Source: a virus
Length of the DNA stretch: 28,453 nt
Direction: 5' to 3' (one strand)
IMG/VR virus record: IMGVR_UViG_3300037537_000578
Span: 1-28,453 of that record
Shown: piece by piece, positions 20,905-28,453 of the stretch
How the letters are laid out: the number at the start of each line of letters is the position of its first letter
Numbering within the stretch: position 1 is the first letter of the stretch
The notes under the pieces: model-generated
What the model was told of the DNA's origin: nothing
Seen by the model: only the letters and a program-made list of their open reading frames with translations
Databases searched by the model: none
Made by a program: the position numbers and the translations under genes

Positions 20905-23900
20905 TGGCAGACCAAAATATAAATGCAAAAGTAACTGAAGGAACTGTTACAAATGTAACGGCTACCAGTGCTGAAAATTCTGCATCTATATCTTCACAAG
21001 TTACAACAACGGATTCCTCTGTCACTCAACCAAGCGACGGAACAACCACCGTAACACCTTCTTCTGATTCCACAACGTCCACTGTAGGGCCTCCGTTAGG
21101 TGTTATTGGACCAGCAGGGCCTGACGGTCCTACAGGGCCTCAGGGGCCTGTTGGGTCTCAAGGTGACCTTGGTCCTACTGGCCCTATTGGCAATACTGGT
21201 GGTACTGGCCCTCAAGGTTCTGTAGGAGCACAAGGGCCTACGGGTTCCAAAGGAAACACAGGACTCCAAGGTCCTCATGGCCCTGCTGGTTCTCAAGGTG
21301 ACGCGAGCAATGTTCCCGGTCCTGCGGGTGCTGCAAGTACGGTGATTGGACCTACTGGTCCTCAAGGTTCTGAAGGTCCTGTTGGTGCTCAAGGTTCTGG
21401 AGGCCCTGCTGGTCCTAGAGGAAATACTGGCCCAGCAAGTTTAATAGCTGGTCCTACAGGTACTGCAAGCACAGTCGCTGGTCCTACTGGGCCTGTTGGG
21501 TCTGCGGGTCTTGCTGGACCAGTGGGGCCGTTAGGGCCTATTGGAAACACTGGTCCTGCTGGTTCTAAAGGTGACCAAGGTGACGTTGGTTCTGCTGGCC
21601 CTCAAGGTCCTACTGGTGATCAAGGTAACGTTGGTCCCGCTGGACCTAGTGGAGCAGCAAGTACTATTCCGGGTCCTATTGGTAATACTGGCCTTATTGG
21701 ACCTCAAGGCCCTACTGGTGATTTTTCTTGGGGAGGCGATGTCACGGTAGGTCATTACTTATTTGAAATTGATACAAATATTACCGGGGCAGGAGCAATT
21801 CCCGGTAATGGATATCTTAAGTTTGATTATGATTGCATGATGCTTTCGGGTAGTACGCTCATTATGCATATAGGTGAAAGAGGTAAAACAAATGTTGATC
21901 ATTTTGCATGGATTTCCCAAGCTTGGAATAAATCCTCGGCTCTCAAAATTTATAACGAAAATGATCCTACAGAGAATTTTTTACGATTAAGGATAACGAC
22001 AGTACCACAGTTTATTGTACCCGGCGGGGGTGCCTCTCGTTATTTCAGGGTTGTTCTAGAGGTTATAAATAGCTATGGATGTGCGGAGCAACTATCTGGT
22101 GGGCTTACTTTATATTCATATTTCCCTGATGATTGTCCTTTAGTAATAGCCCTTATGCCAGCCGAGCCGGGACCAGCGGGACCAACAGGGCCATCAAGCA
22201 TGATGGAAGGTCCTGCTGGTCCTAGTGGCCCTCAAGGGATGCAAGGCCCTGAAGGTTTCGATGGGCCTACTGGCCCTAGTGGTACTTCTGGTCCTAGTGG
22301 CCCTGAAGGGATGCAAGGCCCTAGTGGTCCTTCCGGTTCTGAAGGTCCTTCTGGCCCTAGTGGTCCTGAAGGTCCTGCTGGTCCTACTGGTTATTCCGGT
22401 CCTGAAGGTCCTATTGGTTACGATGGTCCTACTGGTCCTGCTGGTCCTGTTGGTCCTGAAGGTCCTGCTGGCTCTATTGGTTACGATGGTCCTACTGGTC
22501 CTGCTGGTCCTGTTGGTTCTACTGGTTCTACTGGTTCTAGTGGACCTCCCGGTGGTGATACTCAACGTTATATTTTTGACGATTCACACTTCGACACAAC
22601 TATTAATGCCGGGGAGTCAAAGTGTTGGATTGACGTGGGTGCTGGAAATTATGAGTCAGTAAGTGTTCTATGTCTAAATACCAGAAACTATGAGCCAATA
22701 GTAACATCTAATTACATAGAAGATTGGATACTATCCATTTCGATGGTGGGTTCTAGGATGAAAATCATGTCCGCAACCGAACCCGGCATGAAGTTCTTAT
22801 TAATGGAGGTCACTGGTCCTCCTGTGGTTAGTAGTGGTGGTCAATTTTATAGAATTCCAGTTAAATGGGTAATTCATAGTGGTTACTTGAGCGGTGATTC
22901 ATATGTATCTCATGCCGTAGGAGGAGTACAAGGACCTAGAGGTACTGTCGGACTTATTGGTCCTGCTGGAGGTGAGACTGGTCCTGTTGGTCCTACAGGT
23001 CCCGCAGGGACATTTGGAGGCGCATCATTTAGATATACTTTTGACACAGACATTTCTGATACTGACCCCGGAGATGGAGACCTAAAATTTAACGGTAGCG
23101 ACATTAGCCTAGCAACCGCATTGTACATAGACGATAAGGATATGTATACGAACGACATTCAGGCGTTCTTAAGGACTATAGACGATTCAACTTCTACAAT
23201 CAAAGGCCACTTAAAAGTTTCGGAGAAAGATCAGAACGACAACTTTGTCCTGTTTGCTATCAATAGCTATCATGAACACGCGGGATGGTTTGACGTAGAC
23301 ATAACATACATAGACGGAAGTGTTTCGGTTTTCCCAGACGGAGAAGATATTTATATCACGTTTGCTCGCGTAGGTGATAAGGGCGATGGTGGGCCCACTG
23401 GTCCTGCTGGACCTTCAGGCCCTCAAGGAGCAGATGGCGCAATGGCTGCTGCTGGTAAAATTTATAATCTCAATTATAGAATTGACGCTGCTACGTTTGG
23501 GGGAGCGGATAACGTTTGGTACGACACCGGAAACCATTCACTTGGAGTAGGCTATTATCCGGTGGTATTGGGTAGCGCGGGTACGGAGTATGTCAATGAT
23601 AATGCTTCAGGGGTTTTAGATGCTCGTGGAGATATATATACTAGCGGAAATATATTTGCCCACGAAAGAGTTGGAGAATCTTGGGTCGGTGACATTGGTA
23701 CAGATGCTTCCATGTTTGGAAATATCTATGGTATATCTGGTCATTTTACTAATTTATACAGAGATGGCGAAATGGTAGCCATTGACGTTCAGTTAAAACA
23801 AACTGGACAATTGCTAAGTAACGCAACTGGAATATTAAGTGACGCAACTGGAAATCTTGCCGAATCAGATATCCAGTTCGGTGCGGACATATCTACTCTG

Positions 23901-24386
23901 CAAACAGAAGTCGTATCGAACGATGTTGAGCTTGCAACTGTCGTTCATCTCAGCGGAATAGAGTCGATCACAGGACAAAAGACGTTTGAATCAGGAGTCA
24001 CCATCACTGGCTCAGAACTATCCATAAGAAACTCGATCATAAGATTAGATGGCTCTACGTCCTTCAGTGGCAATATAGTCCCCAATGAAAGTGGAGAATG
24101 GAATATAGGTTCTGAGACTAAACCATTCAAAGACTTGTACCTTGAGCGAGACTCTTTAAAATTCATGGGAGGGGTAAGTATCGGCGTAAGTAACGACGGA
24201 ACTTTCAAGGTAAAAAACACGGTAACTAACCAAATCATTTTAGAGGCTGATCAAGACCAACTAATAGCTAACAAAGTAAGGTTCACCGGAGAAGCGAATT
24301 TTGACGGCGATATGAGCGTTGCGGGTATTGTCACAAGCAGTAATTTACAGAAGCAAATGATTAAATATTCTATAATTCTTGGGTAA
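20904..24386 (+). CDS. Collagen-like fibre protein 1, 1160 aa
   Basis: Ser/Thr-rich N-terminus (1-60), then Gly-X-Y collagen blocks at about 62-272, 421-551, 673-706 and 824-850, separated by beta-rich domains. The triplets are mostly GPT, GPA, GPS and GPQ, with Pro in X. The blocks are broken by G-x-A-S-x-[VI]-x interruptions. The inter-block domains resemble each other (YxFDT...PGxGxL...AWL...HAGW...FARVGDKG). The C-terminus ([29 protein letters not shown]) is tail-fibre-like. Lys occurs at Y positions (GSK twice, GDK). It should form a trimeric fibre. The gene is coupled to the 119-aa protein upstream. Confidence 0.88.
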   Translation: MADQNINAKVTEGTVTNVTATSAENSASISSQVTTTDSSVTQPSDGTTTVTPSSDSTTSTVGPPLGVIGPAGPDGPTGPQGPVGSQGDLGPTGPIGNTGGTGPQGSVGAQGPTGSKGNTGLQGPHGPAGSQGDASNVPGPAGAASTVIGPTGPQGSEGPVGAQGSGGPAGPRGNTGPASLIAGPTGTASTVAGPTGPVGSAGLAGPVGPLGPIGNTGPAGSKGDQGDVGSAGPQGPTGDQGNVGPAGPSGAASTIPGPIGNTGLIGPQGPTGDFSWGGDVTVGHYLFEIDTNITGAGAIPGNGYLKFDYDCMMLSGSTLIMHIGERGKTNVDHFAWISQAWNKSSALKIYNENDPTENFLRLRITTVPQFIVPGGGASRYFRVVLEVINSYGCAEQLSGGLTLYSYFPDDCPLVIALMPAEPGPAGPTGPSSMMEGPAGPSGPQGMQGPEGFDGPTGPSGTSGPSGPEGMQGPSGPSGSEGPSGPSGPEGPAGPTGYSGPEGPIGYDGPTGPAGPVGPEGPAGSIGYDGPTGPAGPVGSTGSTGSSGPPGGDTQRYIFDDSHFDTTINAGESKCWIDVGAGNYESVSVLCLNTRNYEPIVTSNYIEDWILSISMVGSRMKIMSATEPGMKFLLMEVTGPPVVSSGGQFYRIPVKWVIHSGYLSGDSYVSHAVGGVQGPRGTVGLIGPAGGETGPVGPTGPAGTFGGASFRYTFDTDISDTDPGDGDLKFNGSDISLATALYIDDKDMYTNDIQAFLRTIDDSTSTIKGHLKVSEKDQNDNFVLFAINSYHEHAGWFDVDITYIDGSVSVFPDGEDIYITFARVGDKGDGGPTGPAGPSGPQGADGAMAAAGKIYNLNYRIDAATFGGADNVWYDTGNHSLGVGYYPVVLGSAGTEYVNDNASGVLDARGDIYTSGNIFAHERVGESWVGDIGTDASMFGNIYGISGHFTNLYRDGEMVAIDVQLKQTGQLLSNATGILSDATGNLAESDIQFGADISTLQTEVVSNDVELATVVHLSGIESITGQKTFESGVTITGSELSIRNSIIRLDGSTSFSGNIVPNESGEWNIGSETKPFKDLYLERDSLKFMGGVSIGVSNDGTFKVKNTVTNQIILEADQDQLIANKVRFTGEANFDGDMSVAGIVTSSNLQKQMIKYSIILG

Positions 24387-24393
24387 AAGAATG

Positions 24394-24399
24394 GTGTAA
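24394..24399 (+). promoter_or_regulatory. GTGTAA motif before 24424
   Basis: GGTGTAATTG lies 8 bases after the fibre 1 stop and 30 bases before ATG 24424. AGGAACAGGAT between them supplies a ribosome site. Confidence 0.42.
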
Positions 24400-24423
24400 T
24401 TGTAAAATACAGGAACAGGATAG

Positions 24424-24738
24424 ATGGCTTTATCAAATACTATAATCGGTACTACTCCTACGGACATAGTCTCTGGCACAGAGACTCAATCTTTCGCGGT
24501 GGTTGGGTTGTACTTTTGTAATTTTACTGCTTCTGGTGAGCATTTGTCCATTTTCTGTATGCAAAGCGGAGAAGTTGCCTCTAATAACAATGCTATTATT
24601 AAGAATTTGGCTATCACAGGCCATACGACTCTCCATTTTCCGAACGAAAAGTTTATTCTTGGGAACGGTGAAAGAATTGCGGGTAGTGGTCGGTATGGAG
24701 ATAGAGTAACAGCATCAACATCGTATATAGAAATTTAG
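24424..24738 (+). CDS. Small beta-sandwich virion protein, 104 aa
   Basis: Begins [20 protein letters not shown] and continues as short strands ([45 protein letters not shown]) to a [10 protein letters not shown] ending. The pattern (short-lived strand, SGxEhLxIF, IIKNLxI...TLxFPxEKFxLxxGExIxA...VTxxxSYIEI) is that of small phage proteins seen near tail fibres and capsids, probably trimeric. It lies one base before fibre 2. I read it as a fibre- or baseplate-associated component. Confidence 0.6.
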   Translation: MALSNTIIGTTPTDIVSGTETQSFAVVGLYFCNFTASGEHLSIFCMQSGEVASNNNAIIKNLAITGHTTLHFPNEKFILGNGERIAGSGRYGDRVTASTSYIEI

Positions 24739-24739
24739 T

Positions 24740-26947
24740 ATGCCAAGGTTTATTACCAACATTTCTGAGCTAGTTGGCCCAACAGGGCCTACTGGTCCTG
24801 CTGGCACTGGCAACACAGGTCCTGCTGGACCTACTGGCCCTCTTGGGGGACCAACTGGTCCTGCTGGTGCCGGGGGTCCTATAGGTCCTCCCGGTCCTTG
24901 TGGCCCCACGGGTGCTCCGGGTCTTGCTGGACCAATGGGTGGAGATGGGCCTACTGGTCCCGCTGGTGCTGCTGGTCCCACGGGTGCTGCGAGTACGGTA
25001 GCTGGTCCCACAGGTCCTGTTGGTAACACTGGTGGCACTGGCCCTGCTGGTGCTGCTGGTGCTGTTGGTCCTACTGGTGTTGCTGGTCCTGCTGGTAACG
25101 CTGGTCCTACTGGGTCACAAGGTGCATTTGGAGGTGACAGTCAACCATACGAATTCGACACAGGAACATCCGCAATTGATCCGGGCAACGGCAAAATATC
25201 TCTTAACAATGCTACGCTTTCTAGCGTTAGTACGGTTAGCGTCAGTAATACTAATAGATCATCCGCAGACGTTACGTCATGGATAAGAACGCTCGATGAT
25301 AATTCAACCAATCCCGTTAGAGCACGTCTTAAACTTTTCAAAGAAGCAGCACCGAATACATACGCACTGTATGATGTGACTACGTCTAGTTACGAAAGTC
25401 ATGCTGACTGGAGCGCAATCTACGTAACACACGTTGATAATAACGGAAGCTTCAGTGACACTGATTCAGTTGTTTTAACATTCACTCGTGCCGGGGACAA
25501 AGGTAACGCTGGTGCTGCTGGTCCTGCTGGTCCTGCTGGTCCTACAGGTTCTGCTGGCCCTGCTGGCCCTATTGGTTCTACTGGTTCTGCTGGTCCTGCT
25601 GGTCCTGCTGGTCCTACGGGTCTTGGTTCTGCTGGCCCTGCTGGCCCTACTGGTTCTGCTGGTCCTGCTGGTCCTGTTGGTCCCACGGGTGCTGCGAGTA
25701 CGGTAACTGGTCCCACAGGTCCTGTTGGTAACACTGGTGGCACTGGCCCTGCTGGGCCTTCAGGTGGGCCAATTGGTCCACGAGGAGGATTTGGGGGCCA
25801 TAGTGTTTTATATAAACACAGTTCATATACCGGGGAATCTATTCCTCCATTAAGTGGTGAGTTTTATTTCGGAATTGATGATGAAGTTTCATATTGGTCA
25901 CAATCAGGAGTAAGTGGCCTCTATGAATGCAACAAAATTTGGATTCACAATTCGGGAGCCAGCCACTTCGATAACAGGACTTGGGTTAGCGGTTTAAATG
26001 ATTCAACAAGCGTTAACCCTTACGGGACAATAAGAGTATTTGACGAAAATGACTCAGCCAAATTTGCGACTTTTACAGTAACAGGACTTGTGCAAGACAG
26101 TGGCGTTTTCGACTACCATACTATCCCCGTTCAATTTCAATATTCCAGTGATCAAGATAATCTTCCAAATCAAGTTACGGGCGTCTTTACCAGTGGCAAT
26201 ACCACAGTATTGTCTTTCGGAATGGCTGGTCCTATAGGCGTTCAAGGTCCTCTTGGAAACTCTGGCCCCATTGGTCCTACTGGCCCTTCTAACGGCCCTG
26301 TTGGCCCTACTGGGCCTACAGGTCCTGCTGGTTACGATGGGCCTACAGGTCCTGCTGGTTCTTCCGGTCCTACTGGCCCTGCTGGCCCTGCTGGTTACGA
26401 TGGTTCTTCTGGTCCTACTGGTCCTGCGGGTTATGCTGGTCCTGCTGGTCCTTGCGGTCCTACTGGCCCTGCTGGTCCCGGTGGTTACGATGGTTCTTCC
26501 GGTCCTACTGGCCCTGCTGGTCCTACTGGCGCAAAATATGCCATCGTAAAGAGTACAGAGAAAGGGGTTTATGTTGGCCTGACTTGTGTAGAAATGCCTG
26601 AGACAAGGTTCGAGGATGTCATTGTTATTGATACTTCATGGGTCGATATTAAAGATGATCCTAAAATGAGAGTAGAATTAGATAGAGAATTCATACACGT
26701 TTGTGAAAAGGGGAGCATAAAACCCATAAGCTGGACATCCAACACTCCATGTATATGTGGTATCTCAATTAAAGGAGGAAAGGACCCTTATTTAGTGATT
26801 GAATTTTCTAAACTCTTGCCAGTACCAAATGAAGTTGTTGTAAAAATTAGCGGTATAAGATCGGGAAGGGCTGGACAAAGGTTCGATAGGTTCACTGAGG
26901 AAGAAGCTAAGAAAAATTCTATTTTTTGGACCAGTTGGAAGGACTAA
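24740..26947 (+). CDS. Collagen-like fibre protein 2, 735 aa
   Basis: Nearly the whole N-terminus is collagen-like: Gly-X-Y blocks at about 13-132, 254-352 and 496-597, with domains at 133-252 and 353-495 like those of fibre 1. A distinct C-terminal domain (598-735; [60 protein letters not shown]) ends in FWTSWKD. Triplets are GPT, GPA, GYD and GSS; a Tyr-Asp-Gly pattern recurs in the third block. Its stop overlaps the ATG of a GT10-like glycosyltransferase (TAATG), linking its synthesis to that enzyme. Confidence 0.85.
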   Translation: MPRFITNISELVGPTGPTGPAGTGNTGPAGPTGPLGGPTGPAGAGGPIGPPGPCGPTGAPGLAGPMGGDGPTGPAGAAGPTGAASTVAGPTGPVGNTGGTGPAGAAGAVGPTGVAGPAGNAGPTGSQGAFGGDSQPYEFDTGTSAIDPGNGKISLNNATLSSVSTVSVSNTNRSSADVTSWIRTLDDNSTNPVRARLKLFKEAAPNTYALYDVTTSSYESHADWSAIYVTHVDNNGSFSDTDSVVLTFTRAGDKGNAGAAGPAGPAGPTGSAGPAGPIGSTGSAGPAGPAGPTGLGSAGPAGPTGSAGPAGPVGPTGAASTVTGPTGPVGNTGGTGPAGPSGGPIGPRGGFGGHSVLYKHSSYTGESIPPLSGEFYFGIDDEVSYWSQSGVSGLYECNKIWIHNSGASHFDNRTWVSGLNDSTSVNPYGTIRVFDENDSAKFATFTVTGLVQDSGVFDYHTIPVQFQYSSDQDNLPNQVTGVFTSGNTTVLSFGMAGPIGVQGPLGNSGPIGPTGPSNGPVGPTGPTGPAGYDGPTGPAGSSGPTGPAGPAGYDGSSGPTGPAGYAGPAGPCGPTGPAGPGGYDGSSGPTGPAGPTGAKYAIVKSTEKGVYVGLTCVEMPETRFEDVIVIDTSWVDIKDDPKMRVELDREFIHVCEKGSIKPISWTSNTPCICGISIKGGKDPYLVIEFSKLLPVPNEVVVKISGIRSGRAGQRFDRFTEEEAKKNSIFWTSWKD
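24974..25755 (+). repeat. 77-base direct repeat inside collagen fibre 2
   Basis: Bases 24974-25050 and 25679-25755 are identical except for one base (G/A, Ala/Thr in the interruption GAASTV-[AT]). They encode a GAASTV interruption and the following [14 protein letters not shown] block. The copies are 705 bases apart and in frame, so recombination between them would delete 235 codons without a frameshift. Confidence 0.9.
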
Positions 26948-27789
26948 TGAAGTATTTCAATTTGATAGGTGGTGGATTTCAGTTCCAAAAAAGTTCAACT
27001 ACAGGAAAAGTTCCCCAAAAGATGACTTGGTTTCCTTGCCCTGAAAAAACAAATGCGGTCAAGAAACATAAGGAATCTTTTTATGTAGACCGTGGACTTA
27101 AGTACGGGCTTGAAGACGCTGAAGACGGGAGAACAAAATACGGGTGGATATTCGAATCAAGAGTATATTCAAAACATTGCATCGAGCACGTCAGTCAAAA
27201 GACAGCCAAGTTTAAAAAGACATTTAAATATGTCTTTACGCATAGCAAAGAGTTACTGGATTTGGATAGTGATTTGTTTAAATGGTGTCCCGCGTATGGT
27301 TCATGGATTCACGATATAGGCATTCATAAAAAAAGCAGAGTTTGTTCGATGATCGCATCTGGCACAATAGTTTCCCCACAACACATATTTAGAACTCGTG
27401 TCGTAGAGGAGCTTCTTAATTCAAAGGAGATAGACGTATACGGCAGGGACACAAGGCCAATCAGAAAAAAAGAATTTGGACTAAACCCATATATGTTTTC
27501 AATCGCAATCGAAAACGATAGTTATAAGACGTATTTCACAGAGAAAATAATTGATTGCTTCCTAACTGGCACAGTACCAATATATATGGGAGCCCCCAAT
27601 ATAGGCGATTATTTTAACACAAATGGAATTATTCAATTCAAGGATATTCGCGAAAAACATGGAAAGTATAATTTTGATATTTTAACACCAGAACTATACG
27701 ACTCTATGAAAGAAGCAATCAAGGACAACTACGAACGCAGTCTACAATATGCAATTTTAGAAGATTGGATATGTGAAAATTATTTCTAG
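26947..27789 (+). CDS. GT10-like (fucosyltransferase-type) glycosyltransferase
   Basis: 280 aa. The C-terminal half carries the GT10 alpha-1,3/4-fucosyltransferase core: MFSIAIENDSYKTYFTEKII (183-202) and CFLTGTVPIYMGAPNIGDYF (204-223), matching the FxIAxENS...YVTEKLxxAxxAGTVPVxxGAPN signature, with E189-N190 and the TEK motif. The N-terminal half is a less conserved acceptor domain. It transfers a sugar (fucose in typical members) from GDP-sugar. ATG 26947 overlaps the fibre stop by one base; the frame-open ATG at 26926 lies inside the fibre gene. The acceptor may be the fibre or host LPS. Confidence 0.8.
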   Translation: MKYFNLIGGGFQFQKSSTTGKVPQKMTWFPCPEKTNAVKKHKESFYVDRGLKYGLEDAEDGRTKYGWIFESRVYSKHCIEHVSQKTAKFKKTFKYVFTHSKELLDLDSDLFKWCPAYGSWIHDIGIHKKSRVCSMIASGTIVSPQHIFRTRVVEELLNSKEIDVYGRDTRPIRKKEFGLNPYMFSIAIENDSYKTYFTEKIIDCFLTGTVPIYMGAPNIGDYFNTNGIIQFKDIREKHGKYNFDILTPELYDSMKEAIKDNYERSLQYAILEDWICENYF

Positions 27790-27791
27790 GT

Positions 27792-28453
27792 ATGGCCACG
27801 CCGAAGTTAAAAATTGACGGTAAATTGGTTAGTATAAAACCTATCAATGATCATATATTTGAGCCAAGAAATATCAACGTCCTAAAATCAGCCGTCAATT
27901 CGTCCGACTTTAGAAAAACAAAGTTTTCGCTATGCTTGGTAATCCAAGACGTTGAAGAAGAGATAGAAGAATTTCTAGAGAAAACATTACATAAGATGCA
28001 TAAATCACCCTGCATGGTTTTTATATGTGACGTAGGAAGTAAGGACAATACCTATGAAAAAATATGTAAGTCTAAGGTCGCGCCACGAAATACGATTGTT
28101 CTTAAATTTGATAGGATACCAATTGATCAAGCAACTTTGGCGATATCAAAAATTGCTGATATATATTCTGAAGATTTTCCGTTTAGAGTTGTACAAACAA
28201 AGATTAAAAAAATATCATCTCCAATAACAAGGAAAATAAAGAGTTTCTGTACCGTATCAACTCACGAGGTCAAACATGAGGTAGACCTTATGATAATGTC
28301 GTTGAGGGAATTTCATGACCAACCAGTTTATATTTTGTGCGATAAAGAAACTAAAGAGTTTTTGAAATCGAAAAAGCATAAAAATTTATTCTTTAAAGTA
28401 GAAGCAAGAAGAGAAGAATTACAGAAAATCAAAAAGAGCCTTGATAAAATAGT
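27792..28453 (+). CDS. GT2-like glycosyltransferase, 3' truncated by the window end
   Basis: Starts with ATG two bases after the GT10 gene and stays open to the end (220 codons visible). Residues 47-91 (LCLVIQDVEEEIEEFLEKTL, MVFICDVGSKDNTYEKI) resemble the first part of a GT-A fold glycosyltransferase, with DVGSKDNT close to the DNGSxDxT nucleotide-sugar motif of family 2. A second segment (VSTHEVKHEVDLMIMSLREF, YILCDKETKEFL) looks like the start of another GT-A-like domain. The catalytic DxD has not been reached. Third in a fibre-glycosyltransferase series. Confidence 0.6.
   Translation, partial: MATPKLKIDGKLVSIKPINDHIFEPRNINVLKSAVNSSDFRKTKFSLCLVIQDVEEEIEEFLEKTLHKMHKSPCMVFICDVGSKDNTYEKICKSKVAPRNTIVLKFDRIPIDQATLAISKIADIYSEDFPFRVVQTKIKKISSPITRKIKSFCTVSTHEVKHEVDLMIMSLREFHDQPVYILCDKETKEFLKSKKHKNLFFKVEARREELQKIKKSLDKI

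Noticed and set aside
24715-25743. Long minus-strand frames with collagen-like GPVGP repeats (24715-25038 and 25420-25743)
   Set aside because: The reverse complement of GGTCCTGCTGGT-type repeats also reads as Gly-Pro triplets, so these frames are a by-product of the collagen genes. They lack ribosome sites and folded ends.
25020-26549. Plus-strand frames rich in Leu and Val within the collagen parts (for example 25488-25706), looking like membrane proteins
   Set aside because: They are the +1 frame of the GGTCCTGCT repeats (read as LVLLVLL). No ribosome sites, and the collagen frame explains the sequence.

Overview
The window is a 28.5 kb piece of a large double-stranded DNA tailed-phage genome (Caudoviricetes, head and packaging genes of the T4 gp17/gp21 type), AT-rich and densely packed. 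Evidence: a large terminase, portal, prohead protease fused to scaffold, major capsid protein, holin-like and lipoprotein lysis genes, a gp55-like late sigma factor, PhoH, and two long collagen-like fibre proteins. The host cannot be named. Two probable lipoproteins, the spanin-like gene layout and the LPS-type glycosyltransferase families point to a Gram-negative bacterium. Many, but not all, genes have AGGAG-type ribosome binding sites.

Layout. (1) 1-1447: small accessory genes without known function. (2) 1504-3557: an overlapping operon of a GT25-like glycosyltransferase, a 34-codon ORF and two unrelated 2-oxoglutarate/Fe(II) oxygenases, followed by phoH (3574-4344). (3) 4341-4882: two minus-strand genes, one with an HExxH zincin motif. 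(4) 4945-9899: a zinc-ribbon protein, the late sigma factor (TTG start), a protein with a duplicated helical domain (terminase small-subunit candidate), a zinc finger-ERCC4 nuclease, and the large terminase. (5) 9928-13283: portal, a probable tail-tube-like structural protein and a small ORF. (6) 13320-15142: lysis/envelope cassette of holin-like protein, overlapping Rz/Rz1-like pair, two single-span membrane proteins and a lipoprotein with a C39-like Cys/His motif. (7) 15143-15622: about 480 bases without a gene, bounded by two intrinsic terminators and rich in hairpins. (8) 15623-20460: head genes, including protease-scaffold with an apparent nested scaffold gene, a decoration-like protein and the capsid protein. 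(9) 20545-26947: fibre module with two collagen-like proteins (1160 and 735 aa). (10) 26947-end: a GT10-like glycosyltransferase translationally coupled to the second fibre gene, then a GT2-like protein cut by the window end.

Three points stand out. First, collagen-like fibres share the window with two 2OG oxygenases (one resembling prolyl 4-hydroxylase), a GT25 enzyme (the family that contains collagen galactosyltransferases) and two further glycosyltransferases. This suggests a virus-encoded collagen-modification system, although lipopolysaccharide modification is a serious alternative. Second, a GTGTAA motif recurs in most true gene gaps, often 14-17 bases before the start codon and several times just after a terminator. 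It is probably the late promoter read by the sigma factor encoded here, and would often give almost leaderless mRNAs. Third, the same motif and a good ribosome site lie before an internal ATG of the protease-scaffold gene. The 15.2-15.58 kb region may encode a structured non-coding RNA.
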